A stretch of DNA of 64,000 bases, from the NCBI GenBank assembly GCA_019009955.1, contig CM032230.1, positions 22,434,001 through 22,498,000 on the forward strand. The letters run 5' to 3'. Source of the DNA: Riptortus pedestris (Eukaryota > Arthropoda > Insecta > Hemiptera > Alydidae). Position numbers and translations under genes: made by a program. Below the pieces are notes generated by a model. The model did not search any database. It was given only the letters and a program-made list of their open reading frames with translations, and was not told the DNA's origin. Below, in pieces: positions 22,164-31,200 of the stretch (the stretch's first letter is position 1; every line of letters starts with the position of its first letter).

Positions 22164-23435
22164 TGTCTGTTAACGCTCTAGCGGTCGCCATTTTCGTTTG
22201 ATCGTTACCAAACTCGACATTTAAACCTTTTATGTAAAAGACAGATCAAATTCGTTAATGGCTGAAATCGGACCAGTGGGAGGGGGGGGGTTTAGAGGGG
22301 AGGATTTTCGAAAATTCAAAATATCTCCGTTACTATACGTCGGATCGAAACATTATATAGAATCAATCTTATTGCAAATTAAATTTACTATAAATAGTGT
22401 TATATACATTTATTCTTTATCTTGAATATTAACCGAGATATTGGCATTTTTCTGTTTTCAGCTTCTCGAGACGAGATCGGCTAACTTCGGTTCTACTCGT
22501 GAGTTTCCGTTAAGAGCTAGTTCGGGTCGTTTGCGTAACTGTACGGCTCTCTATTCTGAAATTTCTCTATTGTAAAACTTCACATGGGAAATCTGCTTAG
22601 TTTACGCAGCCCCTGCGTGACGAACTTTTTATTTATTTGGTTTGTGCCCCATAGCGATGGTGATTGGCATAATTAGAATAACGTATTTACTCCTTCATGC
22701 ACTAACCTTTTTGTACTTTATTTTTATATTATGGAAAATATTTATTTAATATCTGATTGTTTCTCATGTCCGTACTTTGTCTAATGAATTTAATAAAAGT
22801 TAACCCTTTTAAATCTTTAATTTTAAAGGTGCCATGCACATTTTTCGATCCGACTCATAATCACGGAAATATTTTAAATGTTCGGTAGATAGGATCGATG
22901 GATATTTGAGATTTTTCGAAACTCGTATTATCCGTGCAACCTCAACAGGTGAAGAAAAATCTGCTAAAATGTGATGGTTGTTGTTTCTTTTTCACCTGGA
23001 TGGTCACGAATAAGATTCGTCAAGCTAGAAATAAAATGAGCTTTGAGGTGCCGTGTTTTCGTTTCCCGGTTAGTTAAGGAAGCGGTGGCCCTACAACACT
23101 TGGTAGTGTGTTTGACAGAAGATTAGAGTTTAAGATAGACATTTTTTTGAGTTAGAAGAGTTAAATACCTGGGTCTGTCCCATTGAAAACACTATCGAAA
23201 AACTCTATAAACATTCTATAACATAATCTGATAACTTTTTTTTTTATTTCAGGGATCTTACGATGTACAATTACCCATGAGCAATGTGAAGGTTACTAAT
23301 TTGCCGGAGGTACCATATGGTAAATATGCAGTCGATATTAATTTCTTTAAGGACAAGAACCTCGCAGGGTGCGTGCCCTTCAAGGTGGATATCGTTCCCA
23401 AAAGGACAAAAAAAGGGAAGAAGAAGAGAAATTGA
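16604..23435 (+). CDS. Gene 1: secreted DUF1091/CheB-like (MD-2/GM2A-related) protein, four exons
   Basis: Joined exons are 16604-16687, 19030-19188, 21454-21612 and 23253-23435. Every intron has GT-AG ends and is phase 0. The product is 194 residues: 28 from exon 1, 53 from exon 2, 53 from exon 3 and 60 from exon 4. The N-terminus is a typical signal peptide (hydrophobic core VGFLYLLAFFVSFVHYAV). Exon 4 carries the motif VPYGKYAVDI followed by GC, which resembles the C-terminal strand pair of the DUF1091/CheB family. That family belongs with the MD-2/GM2-activator lipid-binding proteins. The tail KRTKKGKKKRN is strongly basic. The ATG at 16604 is the first in-frame ATG; a TATA-like box lies about 130 bp upstream. 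A paralogue sits tail to tail at 27992-34616. The family call rests on remembered patterns and the paralogue comparison; ligand and biological role are unknown. It is probably extracellular, in the secretory pathway or haemolymph. Confidence 0.8.
17908..17960. repeat. (TA)n microsatellite in gene 1 intron 1
   Basis: Uninterrupted TA run preceded by GTATGTATGTATGCATG. It is not flanked by common-repeat blocks. Confidence 0.95.
18155..18620. other. Intronic sequence with possible old SINE traces
   Basis: 18155-18290 read on the minus strand has a head reminiscent of a tRNA gene (GGCGTTGGTTAGTGCC) and a degenerate B box. 18400-18620 has CAAATTCGATTCAAGGCC. Both lie in gene 1 intron 1. Confidence 0.3.
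19030..19188 (+). CDS. Gene 1 exon 2 (53 codons)
   Basis: A pyrimidine-rich acceptor ending TTTTTAG precedes GGA CCA, and the donor GTAAGT follows at 19189. The peptide starts GPFNGFFRETGEC. It aligns without gaps to gene 2 exon 2, including the leading Gly-Pro and the Cys at exon residue 13. Confidence 0.85.
19580..20141 (+). mobile_element. Internally deleted mariner element in gene 1 intron 2
   Basis: The ends form about 27-bp inverted repeats (GGTTGTAAAATAAGTTCGTA at the left; the right end reads, inverted, GGTTGTAAAGTATGTTCGTA). TA flanks the left end. Between them lies a C-terminal mariner transposase relic. A full mariner is about 1.3 kb, so roughly half is deleted. Confidence 0.78.
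19825..20070 (+). pseudogene. mariner transposase C-terminal relic
   Basis: Reads WDVIPHPPYSPDLAS, the conserved mariner block containing the third catalytic Asp. After a frame change it reads FHLFRALQNSLNGKHF, then EDYKTHIEEFIAQK and FWENGLQKLPER. A stop interrupts it before QHVIDQNGSYIID. The frameshift and stop make it non-functional. Confidence 0.82.
20884..21125 (+). pseudogene. LINE reverse-transcriptase C-terminal fragment
   Basis: Open frame encodes SHAEKLRKYQELAIKLKEVY, then VTPIIVSSNGLVPK, then a LNLP...EAQQGVLLDTARI segment. This is the conserved C-terminal end of non-LTR retrotransposon ORF2 in the L1/R2-like type (KY.DLA.E.K, VIP.V.G..G.VP, LGTARI). It is truncated at both sides. 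Confidence 0.72.
21186..21254. repeat. 26-bp inverted repeat inside a common-repeat copy
   Basis: The arms 21186-21211 and 21229-21254 (CCATCGGTCCATCCCAGGAG...) are complementary with one mismatch. This is the GATGACGAAAATGAGG section of the common repeat turned back on itself. Confidence 0.85.
21454..21612 (+). CDS. Gene 1 exon 3 (53 codons)
   Basis: The acceptor is CTTGCAG and the donor is GTAAGT at 21613. The peptide starts LTIDVDVWGNGGWKK. It aligns without gaps to gene 2 exon 3 and shares Asp4, Val5, Gly11, Trp13, Phe25, Leu33-Pro34, Ala39, Leu41 and Pro50. The two cysteines of the gene 2 exon (26 and 49) are Phe and Leu here. Confidence 0.85.
21988..22629 (+). mobile_element. Common Helentron-like repeat, full copy, gene 1 intron 3
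   Basis: Reference copy. The 5' end is AGCAGATTTCCC, followed by its complement, making a palindrome. Then come a GGTCGTACTCATGAC block, a GAGATGACGAAAATGAGGTC block, a (TA)n tract (22113-22160), GTTAACGCTCTAGCGGTCG, a G-run, GATATTTGCATTTTT-like sequence, and GGGAAATCTGCTTAGTTT. The 3' end is the hairpin ACGCAGCCCCTGCGT and GACGAAC before a T-run. The AGCAGATTTCCC/GGGAAATCTGCT pair is an asymmetric subterminal inverted repeat. Together with the 3' hairpin and internal microsatellite this resembles DINE-1/HINE (non-autonomous Helentron) elements. No coding. Confidence 0.82.
22640..22825 (-). repeat. Dispersed repeat shared with 5.79-5.99 kb
   Basis: The sequence from CCATAGCGATGGTGATTGGC to GTTAACCCTTTTAAATCTTT is the reverse complement of about 5790-5990. 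A weaker copy is at 45003-45100. Confidence 0.7.
22825..22975 (-). mobile_element. Common repeat, minus-strand 5' fragment
   Basis: TTTTTCGATCCGACTCATAA, GATAGGATCGATGGATATTT and AAATCTGCTAAAATG. Confidence 0.65.
23253..23435 (+). CDS. Gene 1 exon 4 with stop codon
   Basis: The acceptor is TTTATTTCAG. There are 60 codons, then TGA at 23433. The peptide contains LPEVPYGKYAVDINFF, then GC and FKVDIVPKR. This parallels gene 2 IPAVPYGEYKMH, GC and YTVDIIPRG. The end is a Lys-rich tail. Confidence 0.87.
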   Translation, partial: GSYDVQLPMSNVKVTNLPEVPYGKYAVDINFFKDKNLAGCVPFKVDIVPKRTKKGKKKRN

Positions 23436-23478
23436 TGTAGCACGCTTTCTTTGAAGTTAACAATTAATACACTAATAT

Positions 23479-23484
23479 AATAAA
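23479..23484 (+). promoter_or_regulatory. Polyadenylation signal of gene 1
   Basis: AATAAA lies about 45 bp after the stop codon, the expected place for a short 3' UTR. Confidence 0.6.
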
Positions 23485-23540
23485 ATCAAATATCAACAAC
23501 AAAATGCATTATTTCTTTATCTTTTTTCTCTGAAATGACA

Positions 23541-23755
23541 GGGGCTCAGGTAGCCATGTGGATTAAGGTCTTAGTCTCTCACTTGGTAAACCCAGAGCAG
23601 AGAATTCGATTCTCTAATGGGCAATAGGATGTAATTTAATCACGAATTCATTAAATAAAATCCTTAGTCCCACCCTGGCTAGAAAACGGTGGTAACCTGT
23701 AGATAACCCAACCCAATTGTCCTTAATAGCAAAAAGTGGACATTAATATAAAACA
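23541..23755 (+). mobile_element. tRNA-derived SINE, complete copy
   Basis: Starts GGGGCTCAGGTAGCCATGTG with a pol III A-box-like segment (TAGCCATGTGGATTAAGG) and a B-box-like GAATTCGATTC. A unique body follows (TTTAATCACGAATTCATTAA, CCTTAGTCCCACCCTGGCTA). It ends AAAAAGTGGACATTAATA. The same organisation occurs inverted at 13578-13788. It lies about 60 bp beyond the gene 1 polyadenylation signal. Confidence 0.78.
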
Positions 23756-23799
23756 CACAATGACAATCATTTAATAATAAAGGAAATTGTTAATTATAC

Positions 23800-23960
23800 A
23801 GATGTGAGTTAAGGGATTGGTTTTAATGCAATAACCTAATTTCTTGGTTTCGATTCCCGCATGGACAATAAGAATTTATTTATTTAGTTCGTTAAATTTT
23901 GAAAAATAAATTCTAAATGTCATTTAGTCAAGTTTAATACAAGCAATAAATTTGAAATAG
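23800..23960 (+). mobile_element. SINE, diverged partial copy
   Basis: GTGAGTTAAGGGATTGG and the B-box-like TTTCGATTCCCGC, followed by an AATTTATTTATTTAG body. Confidence 0.5.
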
Positions 23961-23974
23961 CACTTTGGATTTTA

Positions 23975-24090
23975 CGCACCTAATTTTCGTCTTCTCCTGA
24001 GGGTAGGATCGAAGGACATTTGAGGTAATTTTTGAAACTCGCATCATGAGTACAAAAAGATGATTTTCTTTAAGCGGAATCTGCTAAAAA
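23975..24090 (-). mobile_element. Common repeat, minus-strand 5' fragment
   Basis: ATTTTCGTCTTCTCCTGAGG, CGCATCATGAGTAC and AATCTGCTAAAAAT. Confidence 0.65.
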
Positions 24091-24274
24091 TATAAACCCC
24101 TCAGCTTATTTGAATGTGTTTTATTAAATATTTGGAAAAATATAGGCAAAAAGAATAACTGGACTATTAACTGTTACGAATATATCAACACAGCCAATCA
24201 AAATATCAGATAGGTTTCATTCAGGAATATCAAATAATAGGTCATGTCTTCCCTATCAATGAATTTATTTAAAA

Positions 24275-24960
24275 GTAATTTACGCAGAGACTGCGTAAAC
24301 TAAGCATTTTTTTCTACAACACGCTACTGATCACATTTCACTACAAATTCTCTATTTTTAGTAATTCAAATAAAGGGTTAGAACCACCAGTATAAATGAT
24401 ACCATTGTCATAGCTCTCGGTGGAGACCGTCGTCACTGGCTGATGGTTGAGTACCGCTGGCAAGCGCTTTCGATGCGATGGCATCATCTTCAAGCCTGTT
24501 AATAGTTGTACTCAGTACAACTACAGTACAAGATGATGCCATCGCATCGAAAGCGCTTGCCAGCGGTACTCAACTATCAGCCAGTGACGACGATCTCCAC
24601 CGAGAGGTATGACAATAGTCTCTATTTTTATGTAAAAGGGGGGAGGGGGAGGTGATGAAGGCTGAATTCAAGAAAGTTTGAATAACTCGCTTAATACGTG
24701 TGTTATGAAAAAATGCTTATAAAAACATTTGTAGAAAATAAATTGTTTAACAAGATTGGTTCTATAAAATTTTACGACCCGACTAATTATAACCTAGATA
24801 TTTTGAATTTTCGCCATCCTAAAGCCCCAAATGCAATGTCAGGCAATAACAAATTTGATCTCTAGTTTTGACCGAAATAGTTAAATATCAACTGAAATGG
24901 TACACATCAAAAGACCATTTTCATAACAACAACTTAAAATCTTATTAGGCTGCGTCTTCA
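24275..24960 (-). mobile_element. Common repeat, minus-strand copy split by the 24.4 kb hairpin
   Basis: TTTACGCAGAGACTGCGTAA is the 3' hairpin. The copy resumes after 24616 with a G-rich run, TTTAACAAGATTGGTTCTAT and CGACCCGACTAATTAT. Confidence 0.65.
24404..24616. repeat. Near-perfect 87-bp palindromic hairpin
   Basis: The arms 24404-24490 and 24530-24616 are reverse complements with only a few mismatches. The 39-nt centre holds a second palindrome, GTTGTACTCAGTACAAC (24505-24521). The arms are GC-richer than the surroundings. It interrupts a minus-strand copy of the common repeat. Confidence 0.88.
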
Positions 24961-25097
24961 CACAACGAATTTGCTTGAATTTATATATGTAATTGTGAAT
25001 TTTTAATTTTAATTTTTGCCATATCCTAGGTAGATCTGTATTCTTCTTGTAGCCATGTTTCTGTGTAATGTTCTGCTGATGATCGTTTGATAAGAAA

Positions 25098-25664
25098 TTT
25101 TCACCATACTACGATGTAATCACCTGTTTTACACACCTAATTTGCGGTCCGAAAGCTACACTTCGCCGCCCTAGGGCCGAAAATGAATATTTCGCCCTAG
25201 GGCCGCAAAATCAGCTGTTTATTATTTTAATTCATTCATTTCATTTTTACAATTGATGATTTATTTGAAGATTGTCAAGAGGATATTTTAATCAGAAACA
25301 ATCTAACTACGAGTAAAAGTGTGAATGTGTCAAACAAAAAGCAAGTAATAGAATCTTCAAAGGGTATTATGTTTTCAAACAACCAAAATTGTACTTTTAA
25401 CATTTCTATAAATCAAAAATAAACGAACTAACTTTTTTTAACATTTTGAAATATATCAGTTGTATTAAATGAAACACACATATGTTCATCTCTCTTTATT
25501 AACTTACATAATAACATAACGTAAAACAATCCATACATTAAACATTCATCATGTCCCCATAACCACAAGATAACCTTCTAACAAAGAGGTACACTTAACC
25601 AAAAGAAAATCTTGTTTTTGATTAATGTTATATCGTATTAATATTTATTGTAGTATGGTGAAAA
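25098..25664. mobile_element. Possible small inverted-repeat element
   Basis: TTTTCACCATACTAC at 25098 is inverted at 25650-25664 (GTAGTATGGTGAAAA). The left part holds two GCCCTAGGGC palindromes (near 25170 and 25195). GC-rich GGCCCTC/GGCCGG words continue to 25790. The boundaries are uncertain and no coding was found. Confidence 0.4.
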
Positions 25665-26244
25665 ATAGCGTTCGTGCCTCGGGCTAAAATGCTTTTGCCG
25701 GCCCTCAAACTTTTCATGACCTCGACTACGTCTCGGTCAAAAAATATCTCAGGCCGGCAAACGCCCACTTTCGGCCCTTGGTACGAAATATACTATTGTA
25801 ATTGACAAATTCAAAAAGTCCGCCTCGGACTTCATTTCATTTCCAACGCAGGGGATGTGTAAACTAAGCAGCATCATACACTACTCATCTCATCTCGTCA
25901 TATATTCTCCATTTACAAATAAAAATCCAATGAGTACAAGTGCGCGCTCCATAAAATCTTAATTGACGATGCATCACAACGTATTTGCGTGTATATTTCA
26001 ACAGGTAAAGTTATTTTCAAAACAATATTGGGCATTTAAGCCTCGAAAAAGATGATATATTTGCTTTTTGTTAATGTGCGTTGACTAAAAGTGTTGGTTT
26101 ACTGAGAATAATAAATAAAGAAAACATGTATATAATAATATTTATAGGGAATTATGAGATTGTTTTTATTCTAATTGATAACTTTTTATATTTTTACGAA
26201 TATTTTGAACCCTAGATAAGTGTGTATGCACATAAGCACTATAA

Positions 26245-27717
26245 TCTATATATATAAAATTGTAACCTCTGTCTGTACATTGATTTATTTTGCGAAATTT
26301 CACGATAACTTTTCGTTTCACATGTCATAGGCACCATAACTGCATTTTGTTTCTTTGGTGTCTGGTTGTTTTTTTGTTTGTTTGTTTGCTACTTTTTCAC
26401 GCATAAACGGCTGAACCGAATTTTATGAAACTTGGTATGTATATTACAACTAACCCAACTTAGACTTTAGGACTAATACAGCCTAAAGTCTAAGTTGGGT
26501 TAGTACTTTCTTCGTATACCGAATTATAAACTAGATATGCGCTAAAACCTATAGCGGAAGTGAACAATTTTATTTGGGACAAAAGACCCGACCGAAATAA
26601 ATAAAACTCGGTATATGTATTAGCACTAACGCTTTCATTACAACAAGGCATACCAACTTTTCTAGGGTCGGGCAGGAGTGGGGGTTATAAGGGAAGCCTG
26701 AAATTAAAAATAGCGATATTTCGTTTCCTATTGGTTTTTCGGCAAATATGAACATAACAAAAGTTGTTTATTTTGTTATTCAGAGTAACTTTTGTTATAT
26801 ACACTTTTTTCGTATACTGAATTATAAACGAGATATACGCTAAAACCTATAGCGGAAGTGAACAATTTTATTTGGGGCATAATACCCAACCGAAATAAAT
26901 AAAACTCGGTATGAGTATTAGCACTAACGCCTTTATTATAATAAGCCATACTAACATTTATAGGGACGGGTAGGAGTGGGGGTTATAAGGGAGGCCTGAA
27001 TTTAAACTAGAGGTATTTCGTTTTCTATTTGATTTTCGGAATATATAAACATAACAAAAGTTGTTTAATATGTTATTTGGAGTAACTTTTGTGATATTCA
27101 TTTTTGTCTTTTAACAAAGTATAAACGAGATATGCACTATAAACTAAAGCGGGAGTCCACTATTTTATTAGGCGCTAACGATTGAACCGACTTAACAAAA
27201 CTAGGTATGTCGATTAGCATTAAATCTTCCATGATTATAAGCTATATTACAATGTTTAGGTTAGAACGGGAGTGGGGGTTATAAGGGAGACCTGAAATAA
27301 AAATTCGTGACATTGTGATTCTTATTGGGTTTTCAGCGATATTTTATAAAAATATAAAAATACCATCATTAGTCAGTCAACTATGATTTCCCGGGCATTG
27401 TCGGATATATTAGCTAGATTGTATACAGAAAATACGTACATTATAGATGATATTTAATAATAATAAATGCTATCCATGATTATGATTTGAATTATTTACT
27501 GTGTGTCAAACAGTGGAGAGGGAATGATTAGAGACTTATTTTCATTTATTCTTCAAATCTAAAATTTTATTTTCCATAAGTCGCCCAACGGACCCTTACG
27601 GGAAGAAATGAGCCCAGACGGGAAGAGCAGTTGTACACGTCGAAGCATTTGCCAAAAACAAAATAGAATATTTCCGTCTCAAATGATTTCCCGAGCGAAG
27701 CCGGGTACCTTGGCTAG
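26245..27717 (+). mobile_element. Non-autonomous Helitron
   Basis: Begins TCTATATATATAAAATTG after an A. It ends with a hairpin of the type CCCG...GCGAAG...CCGGG, then CTAG before a T: canonical Helitron ends (A|TC...CTAG|T). No Rep or helicase coding is seen. The body holds about three tandem units of close to 298 bp; the motif near CGAAATAAATAAAACTCGGT recurs at 26593, 26891 and, altered, at 27188. A 23-bp perfect hairpin lies at 26449-26504. The element interrupts a minus-strand copy of the common repeat. Confidence 0.85.
26449..26504. repeat. 23-bp perfect inverted repeat inside the Helitron
   Basis: The arms 26449-26471 and 26482-26504 are exact reverse complements (ACTAACCCAACTTAG...), separated by 10 nt. 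Confidence 0.9.
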
Positions 27718-27991
27718 TATATATATATGTGTGTGTGTGTGTCCATTTTCGACATCTACTAGGCAGGATTGATGGGCATTTGAAAAAGTGTGGAAAAATC
27801 GTGGCATGAGTACAACCTCAAAAGCTGGTTTTCCCCTTAAAGGAAAACCTACTAAAATGGTGGAAGGGCAATGTGATGAAAATAAACAAACTAGCAACAG
27901 TTTTCCAAGCTCTATATTTGAACATTTAGCATACATAAAAATCTTACTCATCATTTTTGTTCATACAATAATGGTTCTTCTACACGGGCGG

Positions 27992-28204
27992 TTAGCTTAT
28001 TGCTGCCGTGCGATTCTTGTCTCTCTTTCCTTTCCTCTTGCCTCCCTTTGGATTGCCGCGAGGTATGATATCAACTGTGTAGACTATACATCCGACGGTG
28101 GTCAGTCCATCCTGGAGAATTGCGTGCATCTTGTACTCTCCGTAGGGTACAGCTGGAATTGTACTAGTAACCATAATATCCATGTCTTTAATAGCTATTT
28201 CTCC
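27992..28204 (-). CDS. Gene 2 last exon
   Basis: The acceptor is TTGCCCACAG. There are 70 codons then TAA. The peptide starts GEIAIKDMDIMVTS, then IPAVPYGEYKMH and GCIVYTVDIIPRG, followed by a Lys/Arg/Gly-rich tail ending AAIS. A plus-strand ORF over this exon is its antisense shadow. Confidence 0.85.
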   Translation of the reverse strand, partial: GEIAIKDMDIMVTSTIPAVPYGEYKMHAILQDGLTTVGCIVYTVDIIPRGNPKGGKRKGKRDKNRTAAIS

Positions 28205-31200
28205 CTGTGGGCAAAGTAATTATGAACATTATAATATTACTTAATAATGAAAAACAATTCAAGCACTTCAGATATTCCAACACACTCCTTGTAATTTAGA
28301 TTTTAAGCTGTTTGTTTAATTCGTGAATGTTTTTTTAAAGTTGTGGATAACAAACACAACTAAAACTTTCTGCCCACAAATCAGTGGAAAAACTATATTT
28401 TTCAAAGCGGGGAACGATAAAATACAGTACCCACACAAGTTAAATATGCAGGGCCCCCGTAAGGGTACTGGCGCCTGTGCGCAAAAAAAAAGGATTTTGG
28501 CGCCCCTTATCGCCATAGGAATCGACAGTAACTGGATGATATACTAATCAAATTTCGTGTGTACTTATAGCTAATCCTATTTAATTTCTCAACGTTTATT
28601 TTAAAATTATTTTTGTTTTTTTGCAATTTTTTTGGGCCCTTGGTTTTGGCGCCCCTAAATATAATATGATACCTCGGCATTTATCAGAAGCAAAAGAAGT
28701 AATCTCTGAATCACCGAGGTTTCTCGTAATTAAAATTAACCTGGATGGAAAAGACTTTAATCAAGCAAGCCCTTTTGCTATAGCGAAATGGTTTAGGCAA
28801 TTTTCTGAAGACATTACTATATTCAAACAACGTCGAAGTAGAACTCTTTTACTCAAATGTCGCACAACGCATATGTCTGAAAAAATAATCCAAACTAATG
28901 TGTTTTATGATCTGCCAATGGATGTCAGCCCTCACAAAAGCACAAATTCCTCCAGAAGCGTATTGTTTTCTAGTGAAATTTGGGAATTAAACGACGACGA
29001 AATCTTTAATGAATTAAGGAGCAAGGACTAATTGGCGTTCGAAGAATTAACTCAAGACGTAACCCACAGTAACTTTAATAGAGTTGAATTACCTGAATAT
29101 TGGTTACCTACTGGTGAAAGTGATCTGTCACAGATGCTAGAGCTTTGGGCATGTTGCTGCCCGATGTGAAAATGGACTTTCTGTGCAAATCCTAGACACG
29201 AGAACAAATGTAGTTCTCTGAAATGTAGCCTATGTACTCTGGAGCATAGGACCCGTGATAAAAATGGCCTTATCGTCGTTAGAGAACAGAACACTATGGT
29301 CCAACTGTCATACAGAGATGCAAGATCCAAAGTCTGCAAAAAGATATATGCTGAAGCAGCAGCTCCCAAAGATAATAGCATAAATTTTGAAAAATCTTCC
29401 GTTTTAAACTGAGATGTGCCACTAATGGGAACTGAAAAAGGCAATGCGTCCCAGTCTTTGGCACAAGAACCACATGCCACTGTACAGAACCTTTTAAATA
29501 TAATATTTCGCCTCGAAAAGAAAATTATAGCGTTGGAAACAAGGCTTTTCCCAGAAACGAAAGAGTACAATGAAAGTATCAAATTACTTAGCCTCGAATC
29601 TTCAAGCGGTGCACAACTATGCCTCAAGAAATGAAGGAACTTTTAGCCAATGAGAATACAACTCCTAAGAAACGCCTACAAGATGCGGCCTACAGATCCA
29701 AAAACCAGAAATAAGATGGTTCTGTAACAATATTATCTTATCGATTGGTGGCTAATAATCAACTATTTACTTGTCGAAAACGTTTTATAAAATGTATTCG
29801 TATAATTTAGCTAATTTTATAACGAATTTATTACATAAGTACGAGTGTTATTCAATATCATGTACAGAAATTAATTGGCATAATATTTGTAAATGTTTGA
29901 AGTATTCTGTTATAATTCAACCACTTCTTGAACCGCGCTTGATTGTGATTCCATGCTTTACTTACAAAGCATTGGGTATGGATTAGATTAGCGTATTTCC
30001 TGACAGTAAACAGTGATATAACGTAATGTGTATTTGTGTCCGCCCAAAAAAATATTTTATGTGTTTCCATTAGATGATAAAATGATATACACATGAAAAG
30101 AATAACATAAACATACTATAGGAAAGGGACAGTCTTCTATTTGAGCTACATCCAGAAATGCTTGGAAAACATTAGGCAAAAGTTTCTTGAAGTAGTTACA
30201 GAAGTGACTGTAATCAGCCACGTAATAGTGTTCACTCCACTTGCCATCTATCATTTTCGCCACATCCAATTTTCCCTGAAAAATTTAAACAATCGTAATA
30301 ATAAAATAGTAAAAAAAAATAAATTATGAGACTACTCTATCTTAAATCTTATGCTTAAGAAGTCAATGGCGGAAGGTCAACAAAAGAAAATGAACAATTC
30401 AGATGATTATTCAAATCATTTTGTAATTCTCAGCTAGTTTCGGGTCCATATGACGCCTCATCATGAGAATTTCTACTGTACAAAGGAATTAAACTAATAA
30501 CTAATAGGGTATTAAACTATCTTTCTCCATATTCAACTAGCCGTACTAGTCGGAGAATAGCTTACAAAGTATGGCGGGTCAAGTCAGCTAATTTATTTCG
30601 ATATGTCACGAAATAAAAATATATCGATTACCCCTAATGAAGTGCAGTCTAAATCGTAAATGATAAATTTATAATTGATTTAAGTTTCTAATAAATAAAA
30701 ATATATATAATTCACATGTTTTATTTCTGTTTTCTTATTACATAATCACTTTTTTCTATTTTTTTATAATTTGTGTAATCTCTTTTATCTCTTGCTTAAA
30801 TTTCTTTATTTTTCTATTATACTGACATTTTAAAAATCAAATTTATGGCTGTATTTAATTGCGTAGTAGGCTAATGACGTTTTATTGTCCTAGTGATCAA
30901 CGTTTATCAAGTGTTGTCTTATAAGGACAATCGTACATCCTTAGCCGACCACGCAATTAAATAAAAGTCATAGAAAAAGACGTAGCCGTTAGATCAGTAC
31001 CTTTGTGTAGTAGAACTTCTCCTGAAGAGGTGTCTTATGAACTCGAAACTAGTTGAGAAATAAAAATGATTTGAATAATCATTTGAAGTGTTCATTTTAT
31101 TTTGTTGACCTTCCGCTATTGACTTGTTAAGTAAAGTTAAATAGGTCATACATTTTTCTCTTTTTAATAGACCTCTAGTATTTAAAATTTGTAGCCATAT

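Larger units (their letters stand above)
25825..27860 (-). mobile_element. Common repeat, minus-strand copy split by a Helitron
   Basis: 25825-26244 carries the degraded 3' end (ACGCAGGGGATGTGTAAAC) and variant middle. 27718-27860 carries a TA/TG tract, TCGACATCTACTAGGCAGG, TCATGAGTACAACC-like sequence and AACCTACTAAAA. Its 5' end lies in the 3' flank of gene 2. Confidence 0.68.

Noticed and set aside
23541..23620. tRNA gene
   Set aside because: A and B boxes are present but no cloverleaf forms and the unit is repeated with a common body: a SINE head.
27788..28219. 143-codon plus-strand ORF
   Set aside because: Antisense of gene 2's last exon plus repeat sequence; the minus-strand exon has splice sites and a paralogue.
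29052..29627. 191-codon minus-strand ORF
   Set aside because: Antisense of the LINE ORF1 relic, whose plus-strand motifs are recognisable.
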